Assembly: GCF_051020975.1 (NCBI RefSeq)
Contig: NW_027478165.1
Location: forward strand, 526,001 to 590,000
Direction of reading: 5' to 3'
Source of the DNA: Osmia lignaria lignaria
Taxonomy: Eukaryota; Arthropoda; Insecta; Hymenoptera; Megachilidae
DNA: 64,000 bases
Shown in pieces: positions 48,834 to 62,459 of this stretch. A model generated the notes under the pieces. It was not told where the DNA came from and searched no databases. It saw nothing but the letters and a program-made list of their open reading frames with translations. Each line of letters opens with the position of its first letter. Within the stretch, counting starts at the first letter, position 1. A program made the position numbers and the translations under genes.

Positions 48834-51800
48834 TAAGAAATATTTCGAAATATGTCCGTCAGGCCCCTTCCCTTGAGATAAATCTGCAAATATCTCGGAC
48901 ACGAAGCGAGCTACGGCAAAATGTTGAGAGACCTTTTTTGTAGAAAATTAGGTTTCCTACTTTTTATGTTCTATGATATTTTTCGATCAGAGGCGTAGTT
49001 CTCGAGATATATCGAGATATTTAAAAGTTCCGAAGCCGCACCAACATAATAGAGATACGGAAACACCGTGGCCCCTTTCTTTGGGATAACTCTGCACTAT
49101 TGCGAGCTGGAAATGCCACTTCCAGTTTAGCTGTGCAGAAGAAGAACAACAAGAAGAAGAAATATCTCGAAATATGTCCGTCAGGACCCTTCCCTTGAGA
49201 TAAATCTGCAAATATCTCGGAAACGAAGCGAGCTATTGCAAAATGTTAAGAGACCTTTTTTGTAGAGAATTAAGTTTCCTACTTTATATGTTCTATGATA
49301 TTTTTTGATCAGATGCGTAGTTCTCGAGATATATCAAGATATTTAAAAGCTCCGAAGCTGCACCAACATAATAGAGGTACAGAAACACCGTGGCCCCTTT
49401 CTTTGAGATAACTCTGCACTATTGCGAGCTGCAAATGCCACTTCCAGCTTAGCTGTGCAGAAGAAGAACAACAAGAATAAGAAATATTTCGAAATATGTC
49501 CGTCAGGCCCCTTCCCTTGAGATAAATCTGCAAATATCTCGGAAACGAAGCGAGCTACGGCAAAATGTTAAGCGACCTTTTTTGTAGAAAATTAGGTTTC
49601 CTACTTTTTATGTTCTATGATATTTTTTGATCAGATGCGTAGTTCTCGAGATATATCAAGATATTTAAAAGTTCCGAATCCGCACCAACATAATAGAGAT
49701 ACAGAAACACCGTGGCCCCTTTCTTTGAGGTAACTCTGCACTATTGCGAGCTGCAAATGCCACTTCCAGCTTAGCTGTGCAGAAGAAGAACAACAAGAAG
49801 AAGAAATATCTCGGAATATGTCCGTCAGGCCCCTTCCCTTGAGATAAATCTGCAAATATCTCGGAAACGAAGCGAGATATGGCAAAATGTTAAGAGACCT
49901 TTTTTGTAGAGAATTATGTTTCCTACAATTTATGTTCTATGATATTTTTTGATCAGAAGCGTAGTTTTCGAGATATATCGAGATATTTAAAAGTTCCGAA
50001 GCCGCACCAACATAATAGAGATACAGAAACATCGTGGCCCCTTTCTTTGGGATAACTCTGCACTATTGCGAGCTGGAAATGCCACTTCCAGTTTAGCTGT
50101 GCAGAAGAAGAACAACAAGAAGAAGAAATATCTCGAAATATGTCCGTCAGGCCCCTTCCCTTGGGATAAATCTGCAAATATCTCGGAAACGAAGCGAGCT
50201 ATGGCAAAATGTTAAGAGACCTTTTTTGTAGAGAATTAAGTTTCCTACTTTTTATGTTCTATGATATTTTTTGATCAGATGCGTAGTTCTCGAGATATAT
50301 CCAGATATTTAAAAGTTCCGAAGCGGCACCAACATAATAGAGATACAGAAACACCGTGGCCCCTTTCTTTGAGATAACTCTGCACTATTGCGCGCTGCAA
50401 ATGGCACTTCCAGCTTAGCTGTGCAGAAGAAGAACAACAAGAAGAAGAAATATCTCGAAATATGTCCGTCAGGCCCCTTCCCTTGAGATAAATCTGCAAA
50501 TATCTCGGAAACGAAGCGAGCTATGGCAAAATGTTAAGAGACCTTTTTTGTAGAGAATTATGTTTCCTACAATTTATGTTCTATGATATTTTTTGATCAG
50601 AAGCGTAGTTTTCGAGATATATCGAGATATTTAAAAGTTCCGAAGCCGCACCAACATAATAGAGATACAGAAACATCGTGGCCCCTTTCTTTGGGATAAC
50701 TCTGCACTATTGCGAGCTGGAAATGCCACTTCCAGTTTAGCTGTGCAGAAGAAGAACAACAAGAAGAAGAAATATCTCGAAATATGTCCGTCAGGACCCT
50801 TCCCTTGAGATAAATCTGCAAATATCTCGGAAACGAAGCGAGCTATTGCAAAACGTTAAGAGACCTTTTTTGTAGAGAATTAAGTTTCCTACTTTTTATG
50901 TTCTATGATATTTTTTGATCAGATGCGTAGTTCTCGAGATATATCAAGATATTTAAAAGTTCCGAAGCCGCACCAACATAATAGAGATACAGAAACACCG
51001 TGGCCCCTTTCTTTGAGATAACTCTGCACTATTGCGAGCTGCAAATGCCACTTCCAGCTTAGCTGTGCAGAAGAAGAACAACAAGAAGAAGAAATATCTG
51101 GAAATATGTCCGCCAGGCCCCTTCCCTTGAGATAAATCTGCAAATATCTCGGAAACGAAGCGAGCTACGGCAAAATGTTAAGAGACCTTTTTTGTAGAAA
51201 ATTAGGATTCCTCCTTTTTATGTTCTATGATATTTTTTGAACAGATGCGTAGTTCTCGAGATATATCAAGATATTTAAAAGTTCCGAAGCCGCACCAACA
51301 TAATAGAGATACAGAAACACCGTGGCCCCTTTCTTTGAGATAACTCTGCACTACTGCGAGCTGCAAATGCCACTTCCAGCTTAGCTGTGCAGAAGAAGAA
51401 CAACAAGAAGAAGAAATATCTCGAAATATGTCCGTCAGGCCCCTTCCCTTGAGATAAATCTGCAAATATCTCGGAAACGAAGCGAGCTATGGCAAAATCT
51501 TAAGAGACCTTTTTTGTAGAGAATTATGTTTCCTACAATTTACGTTCTCTGATATTTTTTGATCAGAAGCGTAGTTTTCGAGATATATCGAGATATTTAA
51601 AAGTTCCGAAGCCGCACCAACATAATAGAGATACAGAAACACCGTGGCCCCTTTCTTTGAGATAACTCTGCACTATTGCGACCTGCAAATGCCACTTCCA
51701 GCTTAGCTGTGCAGAAGAAGAACAACAAGAAGAAGAAATATCTCGAAATATGTCCCTCAGGCCCCTTCCCTTGAGATAAATCTGCAAATATCTCGGAAAC

Positions 51801-52158
51801 CAAGCGAGCTATGGCAAAATGTTAAGAGACCTTATTTGTAGAGAATTAAGATTCCTACTTTTTATGTTCTACGATATTTTTTGATCAGATGCGTAGTTCT
51901 CGAGACATATCAAGATATTTAAAAGTTCCGAAGCCGCACCAACATAATAGAGATACAGAAACACCGTGGCCCCTCTCTTTGAGATAACTCTGCACAATTG
52001 CGAGCTGCAAATGCCACTTCCAGCTTAGCTGTGCAGAAGAAGAACAACAAGAAGAAGAAATATCTCGAAATATGTCCGTCAGGCCCCTTCCCTTGAGATA
52101 AATCTGCAAATATCTCGGAAACGAAGCGAGCTATGGCAAAATGTTAAGAGACCTTTTT
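48834..52158. repeat. Mixed monomers before the 9-mer HOR
   Basis: B-type units at 49905 and 50549 share ATCGTGGCC, TTTGGGATAAC and CTGGAAATG. The unit at 50227 introduces TATCCAGAT, AAGCGGCACC and GCGCGCTGC with AATGGCAC. The unit at 51193 introduces AGGATTCC and TTTTTTGAACAG. These are the component types of the 9-mer, 4-mer and 7-mer that follow, so this stretch looks like their source or a relic of an earlier arrangement. The unit at 51515 has TCCCTCAGG and the unit at 51837 has GAGACATATC as private changes. Confidence 0.78.
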
Positions 52159-55055
52159 TGTAGAGAATTATGTTTCCTACAATTTATGTTCTATGATATT
52201 TTTTGAGCAGAAGCGTAGTTTTCGAGATATATCGAGATATTTAAAAGTTCCGAAGCCGCACCAACATAATAGAGATACAGAAACATCGTGGCCCCTTTCT
52301 TTGGGATAACTCTGCACTATTGCGAGCTGGAAATGCCACTTCCAGTTTAGCTGTGCAGAAGAAGAACAACAAGAAGAAGAAATATCTCGAAATATGTCCG
52401 TCAGGACCCTTCCCTTGAGCTAAATCTGCAAATATCTCGGAAACGAAGCGAGCTATTGCAAAACGTTAAGAGACCTTTTTTGTAGAGAATTAAGTTTCCT
52501 ACTTTTTATGTTCTATGATATTTTTTGATCAGATGCGTAGTTCTCGAGATATATCAAGTTATTTAAAAGTTCCGAAGCGGCACCAACATAATAGAGATAC
52601 AGAAACACCGTGGCCCCTTTCTTTGAGATAACTCTGCACTATTGCGAGCTGCAAATGCCACTTCCAGCTTAGCTGTGCAGAAGAAGAACAACAAGAAGAA
52701 GAAATATCTGGAAATATGTCCGTCAGGCCCCTTCCCTTGAGATAAATCTGCAAATATCTCGGAAACGAAGCGAGCTACGGCAAAATGTTAAGCGACCTTT
52801 TTTGTAGAAAATTAGGATTCCTACTTTTTATGTTCTATGATATTTTTTGAACAGATGCGTAGTTCTCGAGATATATCAAGATATTTAAAAGTTCCGAAGC
52901 CGCACCAACACAATAGAGATACAGAAACACCGTGGCCCCTTTCTTTGAGATAACTCTGCACTATTGCGACCTGCAAATGCCACTTCCAGCTTAGCTGTGC
53001 AGAAGAAGAACAACAAGAAGAAGAAATATCTCGAAATATGTCCGTCAGGCCCCTTCCCTTGGGATAAATCTGCAAATATCTCGGAAACGAAGCGAGCTAT
53101 GGCAAAATGTTAAGAGACCTTTTTTGTAGAGAATTAAGTTTCCTACTTTTTATGTTCTATGATATTTTTTGATCAGATGCGTAGTTCTCGAGATATATCC
53201 AGATATTTAAAAGTTCCGAAGCGGCACCAACATAATAGAGATACAGAAACACCGTGGCCCCTTTCTTTGAGATAACTCTGCACTATTGCGCGCTGCAAAT
53301 AGCACTTCCAGCTTAGCTGTGCAGAAGAAGAACAACAAGAAGAAGAAATATCTCGAAATATGTCCGTCAGGCCCCTTCCCTTGAGATAAATATGCAAATA
53401 TCTCGGAAACGAAGCGAGCTATGGCAAAATGTTAAGAGACCTTTTTTGTAGAGAATTATGTTTCCTACAATTTATGTTCTATGATATTTTTTGATCAGAA
53501 GCGTAGTTTTCGAGATATATCGAGATATTTAAAAGTTCCGAAGCCGCACCAACATAATAGAGATACAGAAACATCGTGGCCCCTTTCTTTGGGATAACTC
53601 TGCACTATTGCGAGCTGGAAATGCCACTTCCAGTTTAGCTGTGCAGAAGAAGAACAACAAGAAGAAGAAATATCTCGAAATATGTCCGTCAGGACCCTTC
53701 CCTTGAGATAAATCTGCAAATATCTCGGAAACGAAGCGAGCTATTGCAAAACGTTAAGAGACCTTTTTTGTAGAGAATTAAGTTTCCTACTTTTTATGTT
53801 CTATGATATTTTTTGATCAGATGCGTAGTTCTCGAGATATATCAAGATATTTAAAAGTTCCGAAGCCGCACCAACATAATAGAGATACAGAAACACCGTG
53901 GCCCCTTTCTTTGAGATAACTCTGCACTATTGCGAGCTGCAAATGCCACTTCCAGCTTAGCTGTGCAGAAGAAGAACAACAAGAAGAAGAAATATCTGGA
54001 AATATGTCCGTCAGGACCCTTCCCTTGAGATAAATCTGCAAATATCTCGGAAACGAAGCGAGCTATAGCAAAATGTTAGGAGACCTTTTTTGTAGAGAAT
54101 TAAGCTTCCTACTTTTTATGTTCTATGATATTTTTTGATCAGATGCGTAGTTCTCGAGATATATCAAGATATTTAAAAGTTCCGAAGCCGCACCAACATA
54201 ATAGAGATACAGAAACACCGTGGCCCCTTTCTTTGAGATAACTCTGCACTACTGCGAGCTGCAAATGCCACTTCCAGCTTAGCTGTGCAGAAGAAGAACA
54301 ACAAGAAGAAGAAATATCTCGAAATATGTCCGTCAGGCCCCTTCCCTTGGGATAAATCTGCAAACATCTCGGAAACGATGCGAGCTATGGCAAAATGTTA
54401 AGAGACCTTTTTTGTAGAGAATTAAGTTTCCTACTTTTTATGTTCTATGATATTTTTTGATCAGATGCGTAGTTCTCGAGATATATCCAGATATTTAAAA
54501 GTTCCGAAGCGGCACCAACATAATAGAGATACAGAAACACCGTGGCCCCTTTCTTTGAGGTAACTCTGCACTATTGCGAGCTGCAAATGCCACTTCCAGC
54601 TTAGCTGTGCAGAAGAAGGACAACAAGAAGAAGAAATATCTCGAAATATGTCCGTCAGGCCCCTTCCCTTGAGATAAATCTGCAAATATCTCGGAAACGA
54701 AGCGAGCTATGGCAAAATCTTAAGAGACCTTTTTTGTAGAGAATTATGTTTCCTACAATTTACGTTCTCTGATATTTTTTGATCAGAAGCGTAGTTTTCG
54801 AGATATATCGAGATATTTAAAAGTTCCGAAGCCGCACCAACATAATAGAGATACAGAAACACCGTGACCCCTTTCTTTGAGATAACTCTGCACTATTGCG
54901 ACCTGCAAATGCCACTTCCAGCTTAGCTGTGCAGAAGAGGAACAACAAGAAGAAGAAATATCTCGGAATATGTCGTCAGGCCCCTTCCCTTGAGTTAAAT
55001 CTGCAAATATCTCGGAAACGAAGCGAGCTATGGCAAAATGTTAAGAGACCTTTTT
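52159..55055. repeat. 9-mer HOR, copy 1 (2897 bp)
   Basis: Unit markers in order: TTTTGAGCAG; CAAGTTATTT; AGGATTCC with GAACAG; TATCCAGAT with AATAGCAC; ATCGTGGCC; CTGGAAATATG with CTATAGC and GTTAGGAG; TAAGCTTCC with AACATCTC and GATGCGAG; GAAGGACAAC; and CCGTGACCCC with a 1-bp deletion. All recur in order 2897 bp downstream. Every marker site I compared is the same in both copies until about 55020. Confidence 0.9.
54974..54975. other. 1-bp deletion carried by three copies
   Basis: TGTCCGTCAGG reads TGTCGTCAGG. The same change is found at 57870/57871 and 59158/59159, offsets 2897 and 1287 bp, matching the 9-mer and 4-mer steps. It marks a single lineage of this unit through two amplification rounds. 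Confidence 0.88.
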
Positions 55056-57952
55056 TGTAGAGAATTATGTTTCCTACAATTTATGTTCTATGATATTTTT
55101 TGAGCAGAAGCGTAGTTTTCGAGATATATCGAGATATTTAAAAGTTCCGAAGCCGCACCAACATAATAGAGATACAGAAACATCGTGGCCCCTTTCTTTG
55201 GGATAACTCTGCACTATTGCGAGCTGGAAATGCCACTTCCAGTTTAGCTGTGCAGAAGAAGAACAACAAGAAGAAGAAATATCTCGAAATATGTCCGTCA
55301 GGACCCTTCCCTTGAGCTAAATCTGCAAATATCTCGGAAACGAAGCGAGCTATTGCAAAACGTTAAGAGACCTTTTTTGTAGAGAATTAAGTTTCCTACT
55401 TTTTATGTTCTATGATATTTTTTGATCAGATGCGTAGTTCTCGAGATATATCAAGTTATTTAAAAGTTCCGAAGCGGCACCAACATAATAGAGATACAGA
55501 AACACCGTGGCCCCTTTCTTTGAGATAACTCTGCACTATTGCGAGCTGCAAATGCCACTTCCAGCTTAGCTGTGCAGAAGAAGAACAACAAGAAGAAGAA
55601 ATATCTGGAAATATGTCCGTCAGGCCCCTTCCCTTGAGATAAATCTGCAAATATCTCGGAAACGAAGCGAGCTACGGCAAAATGTTAAGCGACCTTTTTT
55701 GTAGAAAATTAGGATTCCTACTTTTTATGTTCTATGATATTTTTTGAACAGATGCGTAGTTCTCGAGATATATCAAGATATTTAAAAGTTCCGAAGCCGC
55801 ACCAACACAATAGAGATACAGAAACACCGTGGCCCCTTTCTTTGAGATAACTCTGCACTATTGCGACCTGCAAATGCCACTTCCAGCTTAGCTGTGCAGA
55901 AGAAGAACAACAAGAAGAAGAAATATCTCGAAATATGTCCGTCAGGCCCCTTCCCTTGGGATAAATCTGCAAATATCTCGGAAACGAAGCGAGCTATGGC
56001 AAAATGTTAAGAGACCTTTTTTGTAGAGAATTAAGTTTCCTACTTTTTATGTTCTATGATATTTTTTGATCAGATGCGTAGTTCTCGAGATATATCCAGA
56101 TATTTAAAAGTTCCGAAGCGGCACCAACATAATAGAGATACAGAAACACCGTGGCCCCTTTCTTTGAGATAACTCTGCACTATTGCGCGCTGCAAATAGC
56201 ACTTCCAGCTTAGCTGTGCAGAAGAAGAACAACAAGAAGAAGAAATATCTCGAAATATGTCCGTCAGGCCCCTTCCCTTGAGATAAATATGCAAATATCT
56301 CGGAAACGAAGCGAGCTATGGCAAAATGTTAAGAGACCTTTTTTGTAGAGAATTATGTTTCCTACAATTTATGTTCTATGATATTTTTTGATCAGAAGCG
56401 TAGTTTTCGAGATATATCGAGATATTTAAAAGTTCCGAAGCCGCACCAACATAATAGAGATACAGAAACATCGTGGCCCCTTTCTTTGGGATAACTCTGC
56501 ACTATTGCGAGCTGGAAATGCCACTTCCAGTTTAGCTGTGCAGAAGAAGAACAACAAGAAGAAGAAATATCTCGAAATATGTCCGTCAGGACCCTTCCCT
56601 TGAGATAAATCTGCAAATATCTCGGAAACGAAGCGAGCTATTGCAAAACGTTAAGAGACCTTTTTTGTAGAGAATTAAGTTTCCTACTTTTTATGTTCTA
56701 TGATATTTTTTGATCAGATGCGTAGTTCTCGAGATATATCAAGATATTTAAAAGTTCCGAAGCCGCACCAACATAATAGAGATACAGAAACACCGTGGCC
56801 CCTTTCTTTGAGATAACTCTGCACTATTGCGAGCTGCAAATGCCACTTCCAGCTTAGCTGTGCAGAAGAAGAACAACAAGAAGAAGAAATATCTGGAAAT
56901 ATGTCCGTCAGGACCCTTCCCTTGAGATAAATCTGCAAATATCTCGGAAACGAAGCGAGCTATAGCAAAATGTTAGGAGACCTTTTTTGTAGAGAATTAA
57001 GCTTCCTACTTTTTATGTTCTATGATATTTTTTGATCAGATGCGTAGTTCTCGAGATATATCAAGATATTTAAAAGTTCCGAAGCCGCACCAACATAATA
57101 GAGATACAGAAACACCGTGGCCCCTTTCTTTGAGATAACTCTGCACTACTGCGAGCTGCAAATGCCACTTCCAGCTTAGCTGTGCAGAAGAAGAACAACA
57201 AGAAGAAGAAATATCTCGAAATATGTCCGTCAGGCCCCTTCCCTTGGGATAAATCTGCAAACATCTCGGAAACGATGCGAGCTATGGCAAAATGTTAAGA
57301 GACCTTTTTTGTAGAGAATTAAGTTTCCTACTTTTTATGTTCTATGATATTTTTTGATCAGATGCGTAGTTCTCGAGATATATCCAGATATTTAAAAGTT
57401 CCGAAGCGGCACCAACATAATAGAGATACAGAAACACCGTGGCCCCTTTCTTTGAGGTAACTCTGCACTATTGCGAGCTGCAAATGCCACTTCCAGCTTA
57501 GCTGTGCAGAAGAAGGACAACAAGAAGAAGAAATATCTCGAAATATGTCCGTCAGGCCCCTTCCCTTGAGATAAATCTGCAAATATCTCGGAAACGAAGC
57601 GAGCTATGGCAAAATCTTAAGAGACCTTTTTTGTAGAGAATTATGTTTCCTACAATTTACGTTCTCTGATATTTTTTGATCAGAAGCGTAGTTTTCGAGA
57701 TATATCGAGATATTTAAAAGTTCCGAAGCCGCACCAACATAATAGAGATACAGAAACACCGTGACCCCTTTCTTTGAGATAACTCTGCACTATTGCGACC
57801 TGCAAATGCCACTTCCAGCTTAGCTGTGCAGAAGAGGAACAACAAGAAGAAGAAATATCTCGGAATATGTCGTCAGGCCCCTTCCCTTGAGTTAAATCTG
57901 CAAATATCTCGGAAACGATGCCAGCTATCGGAAAATGTTAGGAGACCTTTTT
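55056..57952. repeat. 9-mer HOR, copy 2 (2897 bp)
   Basis: Repeats 52159-55055 with no difference noticed at the marker sites. At about 57917 it diverges to GATGCCAGCTATCGG with GTTAGGAG, whereas copy 1 has GAAGCGAGCTATGGC. That new end is the one that leads into the 4-mer. Confidence 0.88.
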
Positions 57953-60205
57953 TGTAGAGAATTAAGTTTCCTACTTTTTATGTTCTATGATATTTTTTGA
58001 TCAGATGCGTAGTTTTCGAGATATATCGAGATATTTAAGAGTTCCGAAGCCGCACCAACATAATAGAGATACAGAAACATCGTGGCCCCTTTCTTTGGGA
58101 TAACTCTGCACTATTGCGAGTTGGAAATGCCACTTCCAGTTTAGCTGTGCAGAAGAAGAACAACAAGAAGAAGAAATATCTCGAAATATGTCCGTCAGGA
58201 CCCTTCCCTTGAGATAAATCTGCAAATATCTCGGAAACGAAGCGAGCTATTGCAAAACGTTAAGAGACCTTTTTTGTAGAGAATTAAGTTTCCTACTTTT
58301 TATGTTCTATGATATTTTTTGATCAGATGCGTAGTTCTCGAGATATATCAAGATATTTAAAAGTTCCGAAGCCGCACCAACATAATAGAGATACAGAAAC
58401 ACCGTGGCCCCTTTCTTTGAGATAACTCTGCACTATTGCGAGCTGCAGATGCCACTTCCAGCTTAGCTGTGCAGAAGAAGAACAACAAGAAGAAGAAATA
58501 TCTGGAAATATGTCCGTCAGGCCCCTTCCCTTGAGATAAATCTGCAAATATCTCGGAAACGAAGCGAGCTATGGCAAAATGTTAAGAGACCTTTTTTGTA
58601 GAGAATTAAGCTTCCTACTTTTTATGTTCTATGATATTTTTTGATCAGATGCGTAGTTCTCGAGATATATCAAGATATTTAAAAGTTCCGAAGCCGCACC
58701 AACATAATAGAGATACAGAAACACCGTGGCCCCTTTCTTTGAGATAACTCTGCACTACTGCGAGCTGCAAATGCCACTTCCAGCTTAGCTGTGCAGAAGA
58801 AGAACAACAAGAAGAAGAAATATCTCGCAATATGTCCGTCAGGCCCCTTCCCTTGGGATAAATCTGCAAACATCTCGGAAACGATGCGAGCTATGGCAAA
58901 ATGTTAAGAGACCTTTTTTGTAGAGAATTATGTTTCCTACGATTTACGTTCTCTGATATTTTTTGATCAGAAGCGTAGTTTTCGAGATATATCGAGATAT
59001 TTGAAAGTTCCGAAGCCGCACCAACATAATAGAGATACAGAAACACCGTGACCCCTTTCTTTGAGGTAACTCTGCACTATTGCGACCTGCAAATGCCACT
59101 TCCAGCTTAGCTGTGCAGAAGAGGAACAACAAGAAGAAGAAATATCTCGGAATATGTCGTCAGGCCCCTTGCCTTGAGTTAAATCTGCAAATATCTCGGA
59201 AACGATGCCAGCTATCGGAAAATGTTAGGAGACCTTTTTTGTAGAGAATTAAGTTTCCTACTTTTTATGTTCTATGATATTTTTTGATCAGATGCGTAGT
59301 TTTCGAGATATATCGAGATATTTAAGAGTTCCGAAGCCGCACCAACATAATAGAGATACAGAAACATCGTGGCCCCTTTCTTTGGGATAACTCTGCACTA
59401 TTGCGAGTTGGAAATGCCACTTCCAGTTTAGCTGTGCAGAAGAAGAACAACAAGAAGAAGAAATATCTCGAAATATGTCCGTCAGGACCCTTCCCTTGAG
59501 ATAAATCTGCAAATATCTCGGAAACGAAGCGAGCTATTGCAAAACGTTAAGAGACCTTTTTTGTAGAGAATTAAGTTTCCTACTTTTTATGTTCTATGAT
59601 ATTTTTTGATCAGATGCGTAGTTCTCGAGATATATCAAGATATTTAAAAGTTCCGAAGCCGCACCAACATAATAGAGATACAGAAACACCGTGGCCCCTT
59701 TCTTTGAGATAACTCTGCACTATTGCGAGCTGCAGATGCCACTTCCAGCTTAGCTGTGCAGAAGAAGAACAACAAGAAGAAGAAATATCTGGAAATATGT
59801 CCGTCAGGCCCCTTCCCTTGAGATAAATCTGCAAATATCTCGGAAACGAAGCGAGCTATGGCAAAATGTTAAGAGACCTTTTTTGTAGAGAATTAAGCTT
59901 CCTACTTTTTATGTTCTATGATATTTTTTGATCAGATGCGTAGTTCTCGAGATATATCAAGATATTTAAAAGTTCCGAAGCCGCACCAACATAATAGAGA
60001 TACAGAAACACCGTGGCCCCTTTCTTTGAGATAACTCTGCACTACTGCGAGCTGCAAATGCCACTTCCAGCTTAGCTGTGCAGAAGAAGAACAACAAGAA
60101 GAAGAAATATCTCGAAATATGTCCGTCAGGCCCCTTCCCTTGGGATAAATCTGCAAACATCTCGGAAACGATGCGAGCTATGGCAAAATGTTAAGAGACC
60201 TTTTT
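57953..60205. repeat. 4-mer HOR (1287 bp) and three-unit second copy
   Basis: Units 57953/58275/58597/58919 continue as 59240/59562/59884. Markers: an A junction joined to TTTTCGAG and TTTAAGAG with GAGTTGG; CTGCAGATG with CTGGAAATATG; TAAGCTTCC with AACATCTC; and CTACGATTTA with GTGACCCC and the 1-bp deletion. The fourth unit is not repeated. The next unit (60206) is instead of the TATCCAGAT type known from the 9-mer. Confidence 0.86.
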
Positions 60206-62459
60206 TGTAGAGAATTAAGTTTCCTACTTTTTATGTTCTATGATATTTTTTGATCAGATGCGTAGTTCTCGAGATATATCCAGATATTTAAAAGTTCCGA
60301 AGCGGCACCAACATAATAGAGATACAGAAACACCGTGGCCCCTTTCTTTGAGGTAACTCTGCACTATTGCGAGCTGCAAATGCCACTTCCAGCTTAGCTG
60401 TGCAGAAGAAGAACAACAAGAAGAAGAAATATCTCGAAATATGTCCGTCAGGCCCCTTCCCTTGAGATAAATCTGCAAATATCTCGGAAACGAAGCGAGC
60501 TATGGCAAAATCTTAAGAGACCTTTTTTGTAGAGAATTATGTTTCCTACAATTTACGTTCTCTGATATTTTTTGATCAGAAGCGTAGTTTTCGAGATATA
60601 TCGAGATATTTAAAAGTTCCGAAGCCGCACCAACATAATAGAGATACAGAAACACCGTGGCCCCTTTCTTTGAGATAACTCTGCACTATTGCGAGCTGCA
60701 GATGCCACTTCCAGCTTAGCTGTGCAGAAGAAGAACAACAAGAAGAAGAAATATCTGGAAATATGTCCGTCAGGCCCCTTCCCTTGAGATAAATCTGCAA
60801 ATATCTCGGAAACGAAGCGAGCTACGGCAAAATGTTAAGAGACCTTTTTTGTAGAAAATTAGGATTCCTACTTTTTATGTTCTATGATATTTTTTGAACA
60901 GATGCGTAGTTCTCGAGATATATCAAGATATTTAAAAGTTCCGAAGCCGCACTAACATAATAGAGATACAGAAACACCGTGGCCCCTTTCTTTGAGATAA
61001 CTCTGCACTATTGCGCGCTGCAAATGCCACTTCCAGCTTAGCTGTGCAGAAGAAGGACAACAAGAAGAAGAAATATCTCGAAATATGTCCGTCAGGCCCC
61101 TTCCCTTGAGATAAATCTGCAAATATCTCGGAAACGAAGCGAGCTATGGCAAAATGTTAAGAGACCTTTTTTGTAGAGAATTAAGTTTCCTACTTTTTAT
61201 GTTCTATGATATTTTTTGATCAGATGCGTAGTTCTCGAGATATATCCAGATATTTAAAAGTTCCGAAGTGGCACCAACATAATAGAGATACAGAAACACC
61301 GTGGCCCCTTTCTTTGAGATAACTCTGCACTATTGCGCGCTGCAAATGGCACTTCCAGCTTAGCTGTGCAGAAGAAGAACAACAAGAAGAAGAAATATCT
61401 CGAAATATGTCCGTCAGGCCTCTTCCCTTGAGATAAATCTGCAAATATCTCGGAAACGAAGCGAGCTATGGCAAAATGTTAAGAGACCTTTTTTGTAGAG
61501 AATTAAGTTTCCTACTTTTTATGTTCTATGATATTTTTTGATCAGAAGCGTAGTTTTCGAGATACATCGAGATATTTAAAAGTTCAGAAGCCGCACCAAC
61601 ATAATAGAGATACAGAAACACCGTGGCCCCTTTCTTTGAGATAACTCTGCACTAGTGCTAGCCGCAAATGCCACTTCCAGCTTAGCTGTGCAGAAGAAGA
61701 ACAACAAGAAGAAGAAATATCTGGAAATATGTCCGTTAGGCCCCTTCCCTTGAGATAAATCTGCAAATATCTCGGAAACGAAGCGAGCTATGGCAAAATG
61801 TTAACAGACCTTTTTTGTAGAGAATTAAGTTTCCTACTTTTTATGTTCTATGATATTTTTTGATCAGATGCGTAGTTTTCGAGATATATCGAGATATTTA
61901 AGAGTTCCGAAGCCGCACCAACATAATAGAGATACAGAAACATCGTGGCCCCTTTCTTTGGGATAACTCTGCACTATTGCGAGTTGGAAATGCCACTTCC
62001 AGTTTAGCTGTGCAGAAGAAGAACAACAAGAAGAAGAAATATCTCGAAATATGTCCGTCAGGACCCTTCCCTTGAGATAAATCTGCAAATATCTCGGAAA
62101 GGAAGCGAGCTATTGCAAAACGTTAAGAGACCTTTTTTGTAGAGAATTAAGTTTCCTACTTTTTATGTTCTATGATATTTTTTGATCAGATGCGTAGTTC
62201 TCGAGATATATCAAGATATTTAAAAGTTCCGAAGCCGCACCAACATAATAGAGATACAGAAACACCGTGGCCCCTTTCTTTGAGATAACTCTGCACTATT
62301 GCGAGCTGCAGATGCCACTTCCAGCTTAGCTGTGCAGAAGAAGAACAACAAGAAGAAGAAATATCTGGAAATATGTCCGTCAGGCCCCTTCCCTTGAGAT
62401 AAATCTGCAAATATCTCGGAAACGAAGCGAGCTATGGCAAAATGTTAAGAGACCTTTTT
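60206..62459. repeat. 7-mer HOR, copy 1 (2254 bp)
   Basis: Units at 60528, 60850, 61172 and 61494 repeat at 62782, 63104, 63426 and 63748. Markers: ACGTTCTCTG; AGGATTCC with GCACTAAC; AAGTGGCACC with AATGGCAC; and GATACATCGAG with GTTCAGAAG and GTGCTAGCC. The last two units (61816, 62138) match the 4-mer units 59240 and 59562, linking the two HORs. Confidence 0.87.
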
